This document shows, one piece after another, positions 7,047-15,702 of a stretch of 33,843 nucleotides of DNA. Source of the stretch: Mesorhizobium sp. Lineage in GTDB: Bacteria > Pseudomonadota > Alphaproteobacteria > Rhizobiales > Rhizobiaceae. Made by a program: the position numbers and the translations under genes. The stretch covers positions 1 to 33,843 of the forward strand of contig JAIPUZ010000117.1 of the NCBI GenBank assembly GCA_022833215.1. Reading direction: 5' to 3'. Under the pieces are notes generated by a model, which saw only the letters and a program-made list of their open reading frames with translations, made no database searches and was not told the origin of the DNA. Each line of letters opens with the position of its first letter. The stretch's first letter is position 1.

Positions 7047-7055
7047 AACATAAAT

Positions 7056-7076
7056 GAAAGGTTAAGCGAACCTTTC
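7056..7076 (-). terminator. Hairpin after the quinone oxidoreductase
   Basis: GAAAGGTT (7056-7063) and AACCTTTC (7069-7076) form a perfect 8-bp stem with a 5-nt loop, beginning 2 bp after the oxidoreductase stop codon on the minus strand. The following ATTTATG is only weakly T-rich. Confidence 0.5.
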
Positions 7077-7078
7077 GA

Positions 7079-8089
7079 TCATGCCACGTCGAGCACGATC
7101 TTGCCGATCGCCTCGCCGCTCTCCAGCCGCTCATGCGCGCGCCATGCCTCCCTGAGCGGATAGATCATGTCCATGACCGGCGCGACGCGGCGGCTGGCCA
7201 GAAGCGGCCACACCTCCGCCTCCAGCGCGGCAGCCACCTTGCCCTTGAATTCGTCGCTGCGCGGCCGGAGCGTCGAGCCCGTATGCACCAGCCGCTTGGC
7301 CATCAGCCTTGCGAAATTGGCGCTGGCCACCGCACCGCCCTGAACGGCGATCTGGACGATGCGACCCTCTTCGGCGGCAGCGATGTAGTTGCGGTCGACA
7401 TAGTCGCCACCCACCATGTCGAGGATGACGTTGGCGCCCTTGCCCTGCGTCACCTCCCTGACCGCTGTGACGAAATCCTCTTCGCGGTAGTTCACCGCGC
7501 GCTCGGCGCCGAGTTTCAGGCACATCCCGCACTTGTCCGCCGATCCCGCCGTGGCGATCACCCGCGCACCGCGCGCCGTCGCCAGCTGGATCGCGGTGGT
7601 GCCGATGCCTGAGGAGCCGCCATGCACCAGCAGCGTCTCCCCCGCCCTGAGGCCGCCGCGCTCGAACACATTGTGCCAGACCGTGAAATAGGTTTCCGGC
7701 ACCGCAGCCGCCTCGCTGAAGGTGAAGCCGGAGGGAACGGGCAGGACATGGCTTGCGTGCACCCTGACATATTCGGCATAGCCGCCGCCCGGCGTCAGCG
7801 CGCACACATGGTCGCCGATGCGCCAGCGTCCCACCCCTTCGCCAAGCCCGGCCACCTCGCCGGCCACCTCCAGCCCCGGAAGATCGGATGCGCCGGGCGG
7901 CGGCGGATAGGAACCGTTGCGCTGGGCGATGTCGGGGCGATTGACGCCCGCCGCCCGCACCCGGATCAGGATCTCGCCCGGTCCCGGCAGAGGCACTGGC
8001 CGTCGCTCCGGCTTCAGCACTGCGGGCCCGCCCGGTTCTGAAATGGCGATTGCCGCCATCGTCTGCGCCAGTCCGTCGGTCATCGTCAT
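7079..8089 (-). CDS. Zinc-independent NAD(P)H quinone oxidoreductase (PIG3/QOR type)
   Basis: This 336-residue enzyme belongs to the medium-chain dehydrogenase/reductase superfamily, quinone oxidoreductase subgroup. It would reduce quinones or related enones with NADPH. It has a GroES-like N-terminal domain (about 20-135, with GVNRPDIAQRNG and PGLEVAGEV) and a Rossmann domain carrying the LVHGGSSGIGTTAIQLA NADPH motif at about 154-170. The zinc-binding cysteines of alcohol dehydrogenases are absent. The start at 8089 (MTMTDG) follows a GGGAGAG SD; in-frame alternatives are 8137, 8083 and 8059. It is transcribed alone, divergent from the DUF1192 gene. The physiological substrate is not identifiable, and a detoxification role is the usual assumption for the family. 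Confidence 0.88.
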   Translation of the reverse strand: MTMTDGLAQTMAAIAISEPGGPAVLKPERRPVPLPGPGEILIRVRAAGVNRPDIAQRNGSYPPPPGASDLPGLEVAGEVAGLGEGVGRWRIGDHVCALTPGGGYAEYVRVHASHVLPVPSGFTFSEAAAVPETYFTVWHNVFERGGLRAGETLLVHGGSSGIGTTAIQLATARGARVIATAGSADKCGMCLKLGAERAVNYREEDFVTAVREVTQGKGANVILDMVGGDYVDRNYIAAAEEGRIVQIAVQGGAVASANFARLMAKRLVHTGSTLRPRSDEFKGKVAAALEAEVWPLLASRRVAPVMDMIYPLREAWRAHERLESGEAIGKIVLDVA

Positions 8090-8220
8090 CTCCGCTCTCC
8101 CGCTCGTGGTGGATGCGACCCTGTTTGCACGCCGCACCTGCCCTATCTATGGTTGGCTTTCTATTCCGAATGGGCGCGCAGGCAAACCGCCTGCACCGGA
8201 TGAGGCAGGATTTTCGGGGA

Positions 8221-8421
8221 ATGGCCATGGCGATCTTCGACGACGAACCGGCAGGAAAAAGCGGCCAGCACGAAATCGGCCGCGACCTGAGCAAGCTCTC
8301 TCTGGACGACCTGAGGGCCCGCATCGACATGCTGCGCGGTGAAATCGCGCGCACCGAAGTGGAACTGCAATCCAGGGACGCGACGCTTTCGGCGGCCGAG
8401 GCGCTGTTTCGGCGCGGCTAG
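8221..8421 (+). CDS. DUF1192 small coiled-coil protein
   Basis: This 66-residue protein of the DUF1192 family (PF06698) is common in alphaproteobacteria. The sequence has an acidic start (AIFDDEP), the family's HEIGRDLSKLSLDDL segment (residues 17-31), and a C-terminal helix with heptad character (RIDMLRGEIARTEVELQSRDA) that is probably a short coiled coil. A second ATG at 8227 is preceded by GGGGA at 6-bp spacing and may be the true start, giving 64 residues. It is divergent from the quinone oxidoreductase. Function unknown. Confidence 0.83.
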   Translation: MAMAIFDDEPAGKSGQHEIGRDLSKLSLDDLRARIDMLRGEIARTEVELQSRDATLSAAEALFRRG

Positions 8422-8540
8422 CCTCAGCCGATCTGAAGGATCGCGACGCGTCATTGTCGTCAACCGGGGAGACGGCCACCGAAAAGCCTGAAACAATCTG
8501 CCGAGATAACCAGCAGACGTGATTCGACGCCGGACCCCAC

Positions 8541-9788
8541 ATGCTTGCAGCCTACAGACCGATTCTGTCCCTTCTGCGCGGCACGGCCTTCCTGCTGGCC
8601 GCCTCCGGCCTGCATGGCCTGCTCCTGCCGCTGCGCGGGCAGATGGAGGGTTTCTCCACCACATCGCTCGGCCTGATCGGCACGGCCTGGGCCGCCGGCT
8701 TCGTGCTCGGCTGCTACTTCGCCCCGCGCATCGTGCGGCGGGCCGGCCATGTGCGCGCCTTCGGCACCTTCGCCGCCTGCGCCGCCATCATTGCCCTGCT
8801 CACGGGCCTCGTCATCAACGAAGCCGCATGGATTATCCTGCGCGCCTTCACGGGCTTCGTCATGGCCGGCGCCTTCATGGTCATCGAAAGCTGGCTGAAC
8901 GAGAAATCCACCAACGAGAACCGCGGCACCGTCTTCGGCCTCTACATGATGGTCACCTATGCCTCGATCATGGGTGGCCAGATGATCGTCGCCGCCGGCG
9001 ATGTCGGCTCGGCATCGCTGTTCATGATCACCGGCATCTTCTTCTGCCTGTCGCTGATCCCCACCGCGGTTTCGACCGCCTCCCACCCGCAACCGCTTCA
9101 CGACGTCTCGCTGGACCTGAAGGGCCTTTACGCCAATTCCCCGGTGGCGGCGTTTGCCTGCCTGCTGGTCGGCGTCGCCAACGGCGCATGGGGCACGCTG
9201 GGCGCGGTCTATGGCGCGCGCATCGGCATATCGACGGCGCAGATCGCGCTGATGATGAGCCTGGTCGTGATTGCCGGCGCATTCATGCAGCTTCCGGCCG
9301 GCCGCCTCTCGGACCGCACCGACCGCCGCTATGTGCTCGTGGGCGCCTCGATCGGGGCCGCCCTGTTCGCCGTGCTGGTTTTCCTCGTGCAACCGCGTTC
9401 CGGCGTGGCAGTGCTGGCGATGACCGCCGCCTATGGCGCCTTCGCCTACACGCTCTATTCGATCGCCGTCGCCCACGCCAACGACCATGCGAAGGCCGAG
9501 GAATTCGTCAAGGTATCCGGCGGATTGCTCATCCTCTATGGCTTCGGAACCATGGTCGGACCGATGCTGGCCGCAGCCATGATGGAGTGGTGGCGGCCTG
9601 AAAGCCTGCTCCTTACCACGGCGCTGGCCCACCTTCTCATCGCCGGTTACACGGCCTTGCGCATCAGGCAGCGCGCGCCGGTCCCGATCGAGGATCGCGA
9701 GGCTTTCGCCACGCTGCCGGTCGAGCGGTCGATTACGCCGCAGTCGCTGACGCTCGATCCGCGCACAAAAAATGAAACCGACGGTTGA
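8541..9788 (+). CDS. MFS transporter (YcaD-like)
   Basis: This 415-residue protein has about twelve membrane helices in two six-helix bundles. A cytoplasmic loop near residues 185-200 separates the halves. The fourth-helix region has the RAFTGFVMAGAFMVIESWLNE stretch typical of the YcaD/MFS_1 group, and the A-like motif DRTDRRYVL lies between helices 8 and 9. The N-terminus resembles YcaD-family exporters of unknown substrate. The gap before it (8422-8540) shows no other gene. A small ArsR gene follows 32 bp downstream on the same strand and could be co-transcribed. Substrate cannot be inferred. Confidence 0.87.
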   Translation: MLAAYRPILSLLRGTAFLLAASGLHGLLLPLRGQMEGFSTTSLGLIGTAWAAGFVLGCYFAPRIVRRAGHVRAFGTFAACAAIIALLTGLVINEAAWIILRAFTGFVMAGAFMVIESWLNEKSTNENRGTVFGLYMMVTYASIMGGQMIVAAGDVGSASLFMITGIFFCLSLIPTAVSTASHPQPLHDVSLDLKGLYANSPVAAFACLLVGVANGAWGTLGAVYGARIGISTAQIALMMSLVVIAGAFMQLPAGRLSDRTDRRYVLVGASIGAALFAVLVFLVQPRSGVAVLAMTAAYGAFAYTLYSIAVAHANDHAKAEEFVKVSGGLLILYGFGTMVGPMLAAAMMEWWRPESLLLTTALAHLLIAGYTALRIRQRAPVPIEDREAFATLPVERSITPQSLTLDPRTKNETDG

Positions 9789-9820
9789 GAATTGGGTGAG
9801 TTTGACGCACTACTAGAGTC

Positions 9821-10084
9821 ATGATGCTTGCTGATGCATTCATGGCGATTGCCGATCCCAACCGGCGTCATATTCTGGAGGAGCTCCGGCGTGGCCCGAA
9901 GACCGTTACCGAACTGGCATCCGGACTTCCGGTCTCGAGACCCGCGGTTTCCCAGCATCTGAAGGTATTACTCGATGCGGGGCTGGTCAGCGCGCAGGCG
10001 GAAGGCACCCGCCGCGTCTACAGCATCAGCAATGCCGGCTTCGTGCAGATGAACCTGTGGCTGGACCAGTTCTGGGCCGTGTGA
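9821..10084 (+). CDS. Small ArsR/SdpR-type HTH regulator
   Basis: This 87-residue winged-helix regulator of the ArsR superfamily has the helix-turn-helix spanning about residues 24-60 (TVTELASGLPVSRPAVSQHLKVLLDAGLV) and the wing at 61-72. It contains no cysteine or histidine cluster, so it is not a metal sensor of the classical kind. It resembles the SdpR-like regulators that usually sit before an AHSA1/SRPBCC gene, but none is present here. Two adjacent ATGs (9821, 9824) are possible starts; neither has a clear SD. It follows the MFS gene by 32 bp and may regulate it. Confidence 0.8.
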   Translation: MMLADAFMAIADPNRRHILEELRRGPKTVTELASGLPVSRPAVSQHLKVLLDAGLVSAQAEGTRRVYSISNAGFVQMNLWLDQFWAV

Positions 10085-10141
10085 GGCACGCGCGAAAGCA
10101 CGGACCTGCCCCGGGATGGCAACGGATGGCGCCATGCCATT

Positions 10142-10204
10142 CAACCCCTGCCCGGCAATGTTGCGGGGTTGCAGAAATGAAAAAGACCGCCCGGAGGCGG
10201 TCTT
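10142..10204 (-). terminator. rpmF terminator with a second adjacent stem
   Basis: AAGACCGCC (10183-10191) and GGCGGTCTT (10196-10204) form a 9-bp stem with a 4-nt loop. On the minus strand it is followed by TTTTTCATTT, a canonical terminator 26 bp after rpmF. A second stem, CAACCCC/GGGGTTG (10142-10148 with 10165-10171), lies beyond it and could act on the convergent ArsR transcript. Confidence 0.85.
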
Positions 10205-10229
10205 CGAACGTGCCGGCGATCCTGAAAGA

Positions 10230-10412
10230 TCAGCCTTCCTTCGGCGTCAGAACCTGGCGACCGCGATACATGCCGGTCTTGAGGTCGACGTGATGGGGGC
10301 GACGCATTTCGCCCGAATTCTTGTCCTCGACATAGGTCGGCGCCTTGAGCGCATCGGCCGAACGGCGCATGCCGCGCTTGGACGGAGAGGTTTTTCGCTT
10401 CGGTACGGCCAT
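10230..10412 (-). CDS. rpmF: 50S ribosomal protein L32
   Basis: This 60-residue ribosomal protein L32 of the large subunit has the invariant N-terminus [18 protein letters not shown]. It lacks the paired cysteines of zinc-binding L32 forms, so it is the zinc-free type. An SD (GGAG) lies 8 bp before the ATG, and a strong terminator follows. It lies downstream of mtgA on the same strand, the usual arrangement in rhizobia, with a 133-bp intergenic region that probably holds its own promoter. Confidence 0.97.
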   Translation of the reverse strand: MAVPKRKTSPSKRGMRRSADALKAPTYVEDKNSGEMRRPHHVDLKTGMYRGRQVLTPKEG

Positions 10413-10498
10413 GGATATGCTCCGCTCGTGTTCAACAGCCCGCCTCGCCCTTGTGTAAGGGCCGCCTGCAGGGCCAAATTCCAGATGAAAGTGGCGTG

Positions 10499-10527
10499 CC
10501 TATACACGGCCTGCAACGTTTTGGCCA
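10499..10527 (-). promoter_or_regulatory. Candidate sigma-70 promoter of rpmF
   Basis: On the minus strand, TGGCCA (10522-10527) and TATAGG (10499-10504) are separated by 17 bp, four matches each to the -35 and -10 consensus. Transcription would start about 80 nt before the rpmF ATG. This was judged by eye only. Confidence 0.35.
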
Positions 10528-10545
10528 GCGGGGACAGCAAGTTTT

Positions 10546-11319
10546 TTAGCTGCGCGCCGATTTGAGGCAGCCGACATAGCTGCCCGCACGCGCCGCGCGC
10601 CGTTCTATCAGGCTGGCCAGACGGCGCAAGCCGGGGCCGGGTCTGGCCGGGTTGCGCGCCTGCGGGTTGGGCAGGGTGACGGCCAGAAGCGCAGCCTGCC
10701 GGCGTGTCAGCTTTGCGGCCGGCACGCCGAAATGATGTTGCGCCGCCGCTTCGATACCGTAGATGCCCGGCCCCCACTCGGCGATATTGAGATAGATTTC
10801 CATGATCCGCCGCTTGGGCATCACCAGATCGAAATAAACCGCCAGCGGCAGTTCCACCACCTTGCGCGCCGTGCTGAATGGCTTTTGCCACAGGTAGAGG
10901 TTCTTCACCGTCTGCATGGTGATCGTCGAGGCGCCGCGCGTGCCCCCGCCGGCCAGCGCATCATTGACGACGGCCCGCAATTCGCCAAGGTCGACCCCAT
11001 GATGCGAGCAGAACTGCCCGTCCTCCGACATGATGACAGAGTGGGCGAGCACCGGCGCGATCTCCTCCAGCGGCACCCAGCGGCGGTCGTAGCCGGAGAA
11101 GGTGGCCATGTCCTTCAGCATCAGCGTGGACACCGGATGGACGAAGGAAGGCAGGTAAAGCAGGGTGAGCACGACCGGCACCAGCGCGACGATCAACGCA
11201 AGCCGCGCGAGCGGACGAAGCCAGCCCCTGCCCCTGCTTCTGCCCCTCGGTCGCGAAGCCATGCCTTGTCCCCGGTGGACCAGCCCTTCGGTCTCCTGCT
11301 CTATGATCGGTTCCGACAC
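10546..11319 (-). CDS. mtgA: Monofunctional peptidoglycan glycosyltransferase MtgA
   Basis: This 257-residue membrane-anchored glycosyltransferase (GT51) polymerises lipid II into glycan strands in the periplasm. It has one N-terminal transmembrane anchor (about residues 36-58) followed by the five GT51 motifs: [11 protein letters not shown] with catalytic E99, GASTITMQ (129-136), the RK pair at 152-153, [10 protein letters not shown] (169-178) and [13 protein letters not shown] from 181. There is no transpeptidase domain, so it is the monofunctional form. The start drawn is GTG at 11319; ATG at 11262 is an alternative and still keeps the anchor. It is divergent from ispA, whose products also feed lipid carrier synthesis. 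Confidence 0.94.
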   Translation of the reverse strand: MSEPIIEQETEGLVHRGQGMASRPRGRSRGRGWLRPLARLALIVALVPVVLTLLYLPSFVHPVSTLMLKDMATFSGYDRRWVPLEEIAPVLAHSVIMSEDGQFCSHHGVDLGELRAVVNDALAGGGTRGASTITMQTVKNLYLWQKPFSTARKVVELPLAVYFDLVMPKRRIMEIYLNIAEWGPGIYGIEAAAQHHFGVPAAKLTRRQAALLAVTLPNPQARNPARPGPGLRRLASLIERRAARAGSYVGCLKSARS

Positions 11320-11402
11320 CCCGCCGCTCCCGCCTGCACTCTTCCCGCATAAAGGTGCTTGGCTTCTTGCGCAATGTCTGCGCGTCGGCTACCGCTCCCG
11401 GC

Positions 11403-12341
11403 ATGGAAAACGACGCCCGAATTCGCTTCGAAACCCTGCTCGATGAACGGGCTCAAACCGTCGGCGCGCTGCTGCGCGACATTCTCGACCACAATGCCCT
11501 GCCGGGCGAGATTGTACGCCCCGGCCGCCTTCTGGACGCGATGCGCCATGGCGTACTCAATGGCGGCAAGCGCCTGCGGCCTTTCCTCGTCGTCGAAAGC
11601 GCAGCCCTGTTCGGCGTGAGGGCGCGCCAGCAGGAAGCTTTTCGCGTGGCGGCGGCGCTGGAATGCGTGCATTGCTATTCGCTCATCCATGACGACCTGC
11701 CGGCGATGGACGACGACGACATGCGCCGTGGCCAGCCGACCGTCCACAGGGCTTTCGACGAAGCCACCGCCATCCTGGCAGGCGACGCGCTGCTGACGCT
11801 GGCCTTCGATATCCTGTCCGACGACGCCCATGACAGCGGCGGCGCATCCGTCCCGCCGGCCGCGCGCCTTGCCCTCGTGCGCGGCCTTGCCCGTGCATCC
11901 GGGCTCGGCGGCATGGTGGGCGGGCAGATGCTGGACCTTTCCGCCGAGCGCGAAACGCCCGACGAAGCCGGCATCATCCGTCTGCAGGCGATGAAGACCG
12001 GCGCGCTGTTCCGCTATGCCTGCGAGGCTGGCGCGATCGTGGCCGGCGCGGACGAAAGCGACCGCGAAAGGCTGGCCGAATTCGGCTCGGCCATCGGGCT
12101 CGCCTTCCAGCTCGCCGACGATCTGCTCGACCTGACCGCGGATGCCGGCCAGCTCGGCAAGGCGACCGGCAAGGATGCCGCCGCCGGCAAGGCCACCCTC
12201 GCCGCTCTGCACGGGCCGGACTGGGCCCGCAGCCAGCTTCACGGGCTGGTGGAGCAGGCATCTGGCCTGCTCGAACCCTACGGCGAGCGCGCCGCGATCC
12301 TGAAACAGGCTGCCGGTTTCGTCGCTTCCCGCGACAGGTAG
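11403..12341 (+). CDS. ispA: Farnesyl diphosphate synthase (IspA)
   Basis: This 312-residue trans-isoprenyl diphosphate synthase condenses IPP with DMAPP/GPP, giving FPP for undecaprenyl phosphate, quinones and hopanoids. The first Asp-rich motif, DDLPAMDDDD, has the two-residue insertion of bacterial type II enzymes, with Tyr five positions before it as in E. coli IspA, which supports a C15 product. The second motif, DDLLD, follows QLAD, and the GGKRLRP IPP-binding motif is near residue 56. The start MENDARIRF (11403) is chosen because it begins at the conserved N-terminal helix; the upstream in-frame ATG at 11355 adds 16 residues. No strong SD is visible. C20 synthesis cannot be fully excluded. 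Confidence 0.92.
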   Translation: MENDARIRFETLLDERAQTVGALLRDILDHNALPGEIVRPGRLLDAMRHGVLNGGKRLRPFLVVESAALFGVRARQQEAFRVAAALECVHCYSLIHDDLPAMDDDDMRRGQPTVHRAFDEATAILAGDALLTLAFDILSDDAHDSGGASVPPAARLALVRGLARASGLGGMVGGQMLDLSAERETPDEAGIIRLQAMKTGALFRYACEAGAIVAGADESDRERLAEFGSAIGLAFQLADDLLDLTADAGQLGKATGKDAAAGKATLAALHGPDWARSQLHGLVEQASGLLEPYGERAAILKQAAGFVASRDR

Positions 12342-12431
12342 TCCGGTCCGGTCGCAACAGAACGGATTGTTAATGGTATATGGAGCGTAATCCCGGCCAC
12401 TAGAATTGCGTAGATGGGTTGGGGACTGCGC

Positions 12432-14750
12432 ATGCCGGAATATTCGTCGTTCGTCCGCTCTGTCCGGATCAGGTATCTGTCGGGCCTTACAGTGCTGGCG
12501 CTTACGGTAATCGGGCTCATAGCGGCCCTGAACCACATCAACACCTACCGCAACCGCGTCGACATGCTGAGCGCGCTCATCGCCAGCTTCGGCGGCAGTC
12601 TCGACAATGCGACGAACTTTGCCGAAAACGCCGCCTCCGCATGGCACATCACCGCGAGGGAGGAACTCACGGGGGCGGCCGGCCTGCACGCGCGCAAGCT
12701 GCTGCAAGGCATCGAGGAGATCACCGCCGACCTGGCGGAGCTGTCGCCCCGGATGACGCAGGGCACCACGGACGCGCTCGCGGCGGCCTCGGTCAACCGC
12801 GATCTCCTGTGGTCGGCGCGCGACATGGCCCGCAACCTTGCCCTGATGACCCAGGCGAAAAGCCTCGACGACTGGAACCACCGCGACGTCCTCAACCAGA
12901 ACACCCTGTTTGCGCAACCGCTGCTGATGCGCGCCCGCGTCGCGCTGGATGCCGAGCGCCGGCTGGCCGATGCGCGCTCCTCAAGCCTGCTGATGTGGGG
13001 GACGGTGATCTTCGCGCTGACGCTGGCCGGCGTCACCTTCTGGATCTTCCGCCCCATGGAAAAAGCGATCCGCCGCGCCTTTGCCCGGACCGCGGAATCG
13101 CTCAAGCGCGCCGAAGAGGCCGACCGCGCCAAGTCCGAATTCCTCGCCAATATGAGCCATGAAATCCGCACCCCGATGAATGGCGTGCTCGGCATGGCCG
13201 AGTTGCTCGCCAACACGGATCTGACGCCGCGCCAGAAAACCTTCACCGACGTGATCGTCAAATCCGGCCATGCGCTGCTCACCATCATCAACGACATTCT
13301 GGATTTCTCCAAGATCAATGCGGGCCAGCTGACGCTGAACCCCGCACCGTTCCGGCTGACCGAGGCGGTGGAGGATGTCGCCACGCTGGTTTCGGCCCGT
13401 GTCGCGGAAAAGAACCTGGAACTGATCGTGCGCGTCGACCCGCGCCTGCCGGCCTTCGTCGTCGGCGATGCCGGCCGCTTCCGCCAGATTATCACCAACC
13501 TGCTCGGCAATGCCGTGAAGTTCACCGAGAAGGGCCATGTGCTGGTCGATGTCAGCGGTGAGGTGGCCGACGGCAGGGCCATGCTGAAGGTCAGTGTCGA
13601 GGATACCGGCATCGGCATTCCCGCTGAAAAGCTGGAAAGCGTGTTCGAAAAGTTCGCACAGGTCGATGCCTCTTCCACCCGCCGTCACGAAGGCACCGGT
13701 CTCGGGCTCGCCATCGGGGCGCGGCTGGTGGAACTGATGGGCGGCGAGATGGGCGTCAGCAGCGAACCGGGGCACGGCTCGGTCTTCTGGTTCAGCGCCC
13801 CCATGCCCGTTCACGACATGCATGTCGACGACGAGCGCGTCCCCGGCGACGTGACCGGCGCGCGCGTCCTGATCATCGACGACAACCCGGTCAACCGCGA
13901 CATCCTGCTCGAACAGCTCCGAAGCTGGGGCTTCGATTGCGCGGCGGCTGAAAGCGGCGCCGTCGGCCTTGCCTTTCTGGACCGGGCCTGCCAGCTCGGC
14001 GCCTCGGTCGACTGCATCATCCTCGACTATCAGATGCCGGGCATGAACGGCGCCGACGTGGCCCGCGCGATTGCCGGCGACAGCCGCCTCTCCACCATAC
14101 CGGTCGTCCTGCTGACATCCGTCGATCAGGTGGATTTCGCCCGGCTGATCATCGACTACGGCATCGCCGCGCATCTGACCAAGCCCGCACGCTCCGCGGT
14201 ACTGCTGGGGACCATCGTCTCCACCATCCAGAAGGCCCGCATGCATCCGGGCGTCGCGCAGTTCGTGCGCGAACAGCTATCTCATTCGCCCCCCGCTCCC
14301 CGCCATGTCGAAACACCCGTTCTCGCACCCGTCATGACGAAGGAACCCACGGGAGGATCGATCGACATCCTGATCGCGGAGGACAATGAGGTGAACCAGA
14401 TGGTGTTCAGCCAGATCCTCAACGGACTGGGCCTCAGCTACCGCATCGCCTCCAACGGACGCACGGCGCTCGACATGCACCGGGCGCTGAACCCGCGACT
14501 GATCCTCATGGATGTCTCGATGCCGGACATGAACGGGTATGAGGCGACCCGCGCCATCCGTGCCGCCGAGGCGTCTGGCGGGCGGCGCACACCGATCATC
14601 GGCGTCACCGCCCATGCGCTGAAGGGGGATCGCGAGAAGTGTCTCGATTCCGGCATGGACGACTACCTGCCGAAACCCGTATCGCCCGACCGGCTGGCGT
14701 CCAAGATCGGTAACTGGCTTGGCGAGGCGCTGACGGCGAAATCGGCCTGA
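12432..14750 (+). CDS. Hybrid sensor histidine kinase with two receiver domains
   Basis: This 772-residue membrane kinase has TM1 at about 14-34, a periplasmic region at 35-184 with no recognised fold, and TM2 at 185-206. A short linker leads to a HisKA domain with the H-box SHEIRTP (phospho-acceptor H243). The HATPase domain has its N-box around 356-360, G1 DTGIGIP and G2 GTGLGLA. Receiver 1 runs at about 477-600 (D532, K584). Receiver 2 runs at about 645-765 (D694, K748). No HPt domain and no adjacent response regulator gene are present, so the downstream partner must lie elsewhere. ATG 12432 is preferred to 12414 because GGGGA precedes it at 7-bp spacing. The signal sensed is unknown. Confidence 0.92.
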   Translation: MPEYSSFVRSVRIRYLSGLTVLALTVIGLIAALNHINTYRNRVDMLSALIASFGGSLDNATNFAENAASAWHITAREELTGAAGLHARKLLQGIEEITADLAELSPRMTQGTTDALAAASVNRDLLWSARDMARNLALMTQAKSLDDWNHRDVLNQNTLFAQPLLMRARVALDAERRLADARSSSLLMWGTVIFALTLAGVTFWIFRPMEKAIRRAFARTAESLKRAEEADRAKSEFLANMSHEIRTPMNGVLGMAELLANTDLTPRQKTFTDVIVKSGHALLTIINDILDFSKINAGQLTLNPAPFRLTEAVEDVATLVSARVAEKNLELIVRVDPRLPAFVVGDAGRFRQIITNLLGNAVKFTEKGHVLVDVSGEVADGRAMLKVSVEDTGIGIPAEKLESVFEKFAQVDASSTRRHEGTGLGLAIGARLVELMGGEMGVSSEPGHGSVFWFSAPMPVHDMHVDDERVPGDVTGARVLIIDDNPVNRDILLEQLRSWGFDCAAAESGAVGLAFLDRACQLGASVDCIILDYQMPGMNGADVARAIAGDSRLSTIPVVLLTSVDQVDFARLIIDYGIAAHLTKPARSAVLLGTIVSTIQKARMHPGVAQFVREQLSHSPPAPRHVETPVLAPVMTKEPTGGSIDILIAEDNEVNQMVFSQILNGLGLSYRIASNGRTALDMHRALNPRLILMDVSMPDMNGYEATRAIRAAEASGGRRTPIIGVTAHALKGDREKCLDSGMDDYLPKPVSPDRLASKIGNWLGEALTAKSA

Positions 14751-14759
14751 CAAGCGCGG

Positions 14760-15698
14760 TCAGCGATTGCGCAGCACGACGCAGGAACCGCCGGAACCGC
14801 GCAGCTTCTGACAGATCGTGTCGGCTTCGGAACGGTTATCGGCCCCGATGCGCACCGCGTAGATGCCACGCCTCCCGCGTGGCGAGCGCACCCGGCGGAC
14901 CACCGGATCGTGTCCTTCGAGCACGCCTGCGTGGCGCGCCTGAAGGCGCTGCCATTGCCGGATCACCGCGGCGCGGTTGAAGCCGCCGGCAACCTGCACC
15001 CCCCATGGCTTGACCGGAACCGTGGCCATTGCGACGGTCGATGAGGCCGAGACAGGCAGGCGCCGGCAGGCGGGGCCGAAACGGAGTTCGGGATGCAGCT
15101 TCTGCACCTTGCCGGCATGGGCCTTGTCCGAAAAGGCGTCGGCGGGCTCGCCCATGATGTCGAGCACGTAGTTTTCCGTCTCCAGCGGCAGGAACCCGCC
15201 GGTGGAGAGCCAGCGCGCCACCCGGTTCTCACCGGCATTGTAGGCGGCGGCGGCAAGGCCGAGATTGCCGAAAGTCCGCTTCAACTCGGCAAGATAGGCA
15301 GCCGAGGCCGGAATTGCCTGTTCGACGTCGAAGGAATCTGCCAGCCCGCGCATCCGCGCCGTACCCGGCATGAACTGGGCAATGCCTTCCGCGCCGGCCG
15401 GGCTCACCGCATTGGGGTCGAAGCGGCTTTCCTTCCAGATCAGCCGCGCGAGGAAATCGCGCGGCAGCCCGGCGCGATCCGAATGGAACTCGATGAGGTC
15501 GCATACCCGGTCGGTCAGCCGTTCACGCGCCGGTTTCGGCGGATCGGCACGAGCGGCCTCGCCCCAGGCAGCAACGCTCAGCACCACAGCGAGAAACACG
15601 CCGGCGGAAACGGCCCGGCACACTGCCTGTCCGATCCCGCGGCCTGTCCACAACGCCGGATGAAGCCTCCTGAATGCAAAACGCTCAGGACGGCTCAT
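14760..15698 (-). CDS. Lytic transglycosylase with C-terminal SPOR domain
   Basis: This 312-residue exported protein has a signal or anchor segment near 26-50. A lysozyme-like SLT domain spans about 58-180 with the signature WKESRFDPNAVSPAGAEGIAQFMP (catalytic E90) and AAYNAGENRV (151-160). A C-terminal SPOR-like domain (about 231-312) starts with PWGVQVAGGF and contains the paired YAVRIGADNRSEADTIC segment. SPOR domains bind denuded septal glycan, so the enzyme probably cleaves peptidoglycan at division sites. The ATG lies only 4 bp after the ispG stop on the same strand, so the two are co-transcribed. It ends 10 bp from the convergent kinase gene. The exact transglycosylase subfamily is uncertain. 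Confidence 0.87.
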   Translation of the reverse strand: MSRPERFAFRRLHPALWTGRGIGQAVCRAVSAGVFLAVVLSVAAWGEAARADPPKPARERLTDRVCDLIEFHSDRAGLPRDFLARLIWKESRFDPNAVSPAGAEGIAQFMPGTARMRGLADSFDVEQAIPASAAYLAELKRTFGNLGLAAAAYNAGENRVARWLSTGGFLPLETENYVLDIMGEPADAFSDKAHAGKVQKLHPELRFGPACRRLPVSASSTVAMATVPVKPWGVQVAGGFNRAAVIRQWQRLQARHAGVLEGHDPVVRRVRSPRGRRGIYAVRIGADNRSEADTICQKLRGSGGSCVVLRNR

Positions 15699-15702
15699 GG
15701 CG

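Noticed and set aside
6668-7051. 127-codon minus-strand frame overlapping DUF1127
   Set aside because: The overlapping frame encodes an SD-preceded DUF1127 protein with clear motifs. This one is compositionally random.
11301-12917. 538-codon antisense frame across ispA and the kinase start
   Set aside because: It spans two genuine plus-strand genes and their intergenic region, with no domain and no SD.
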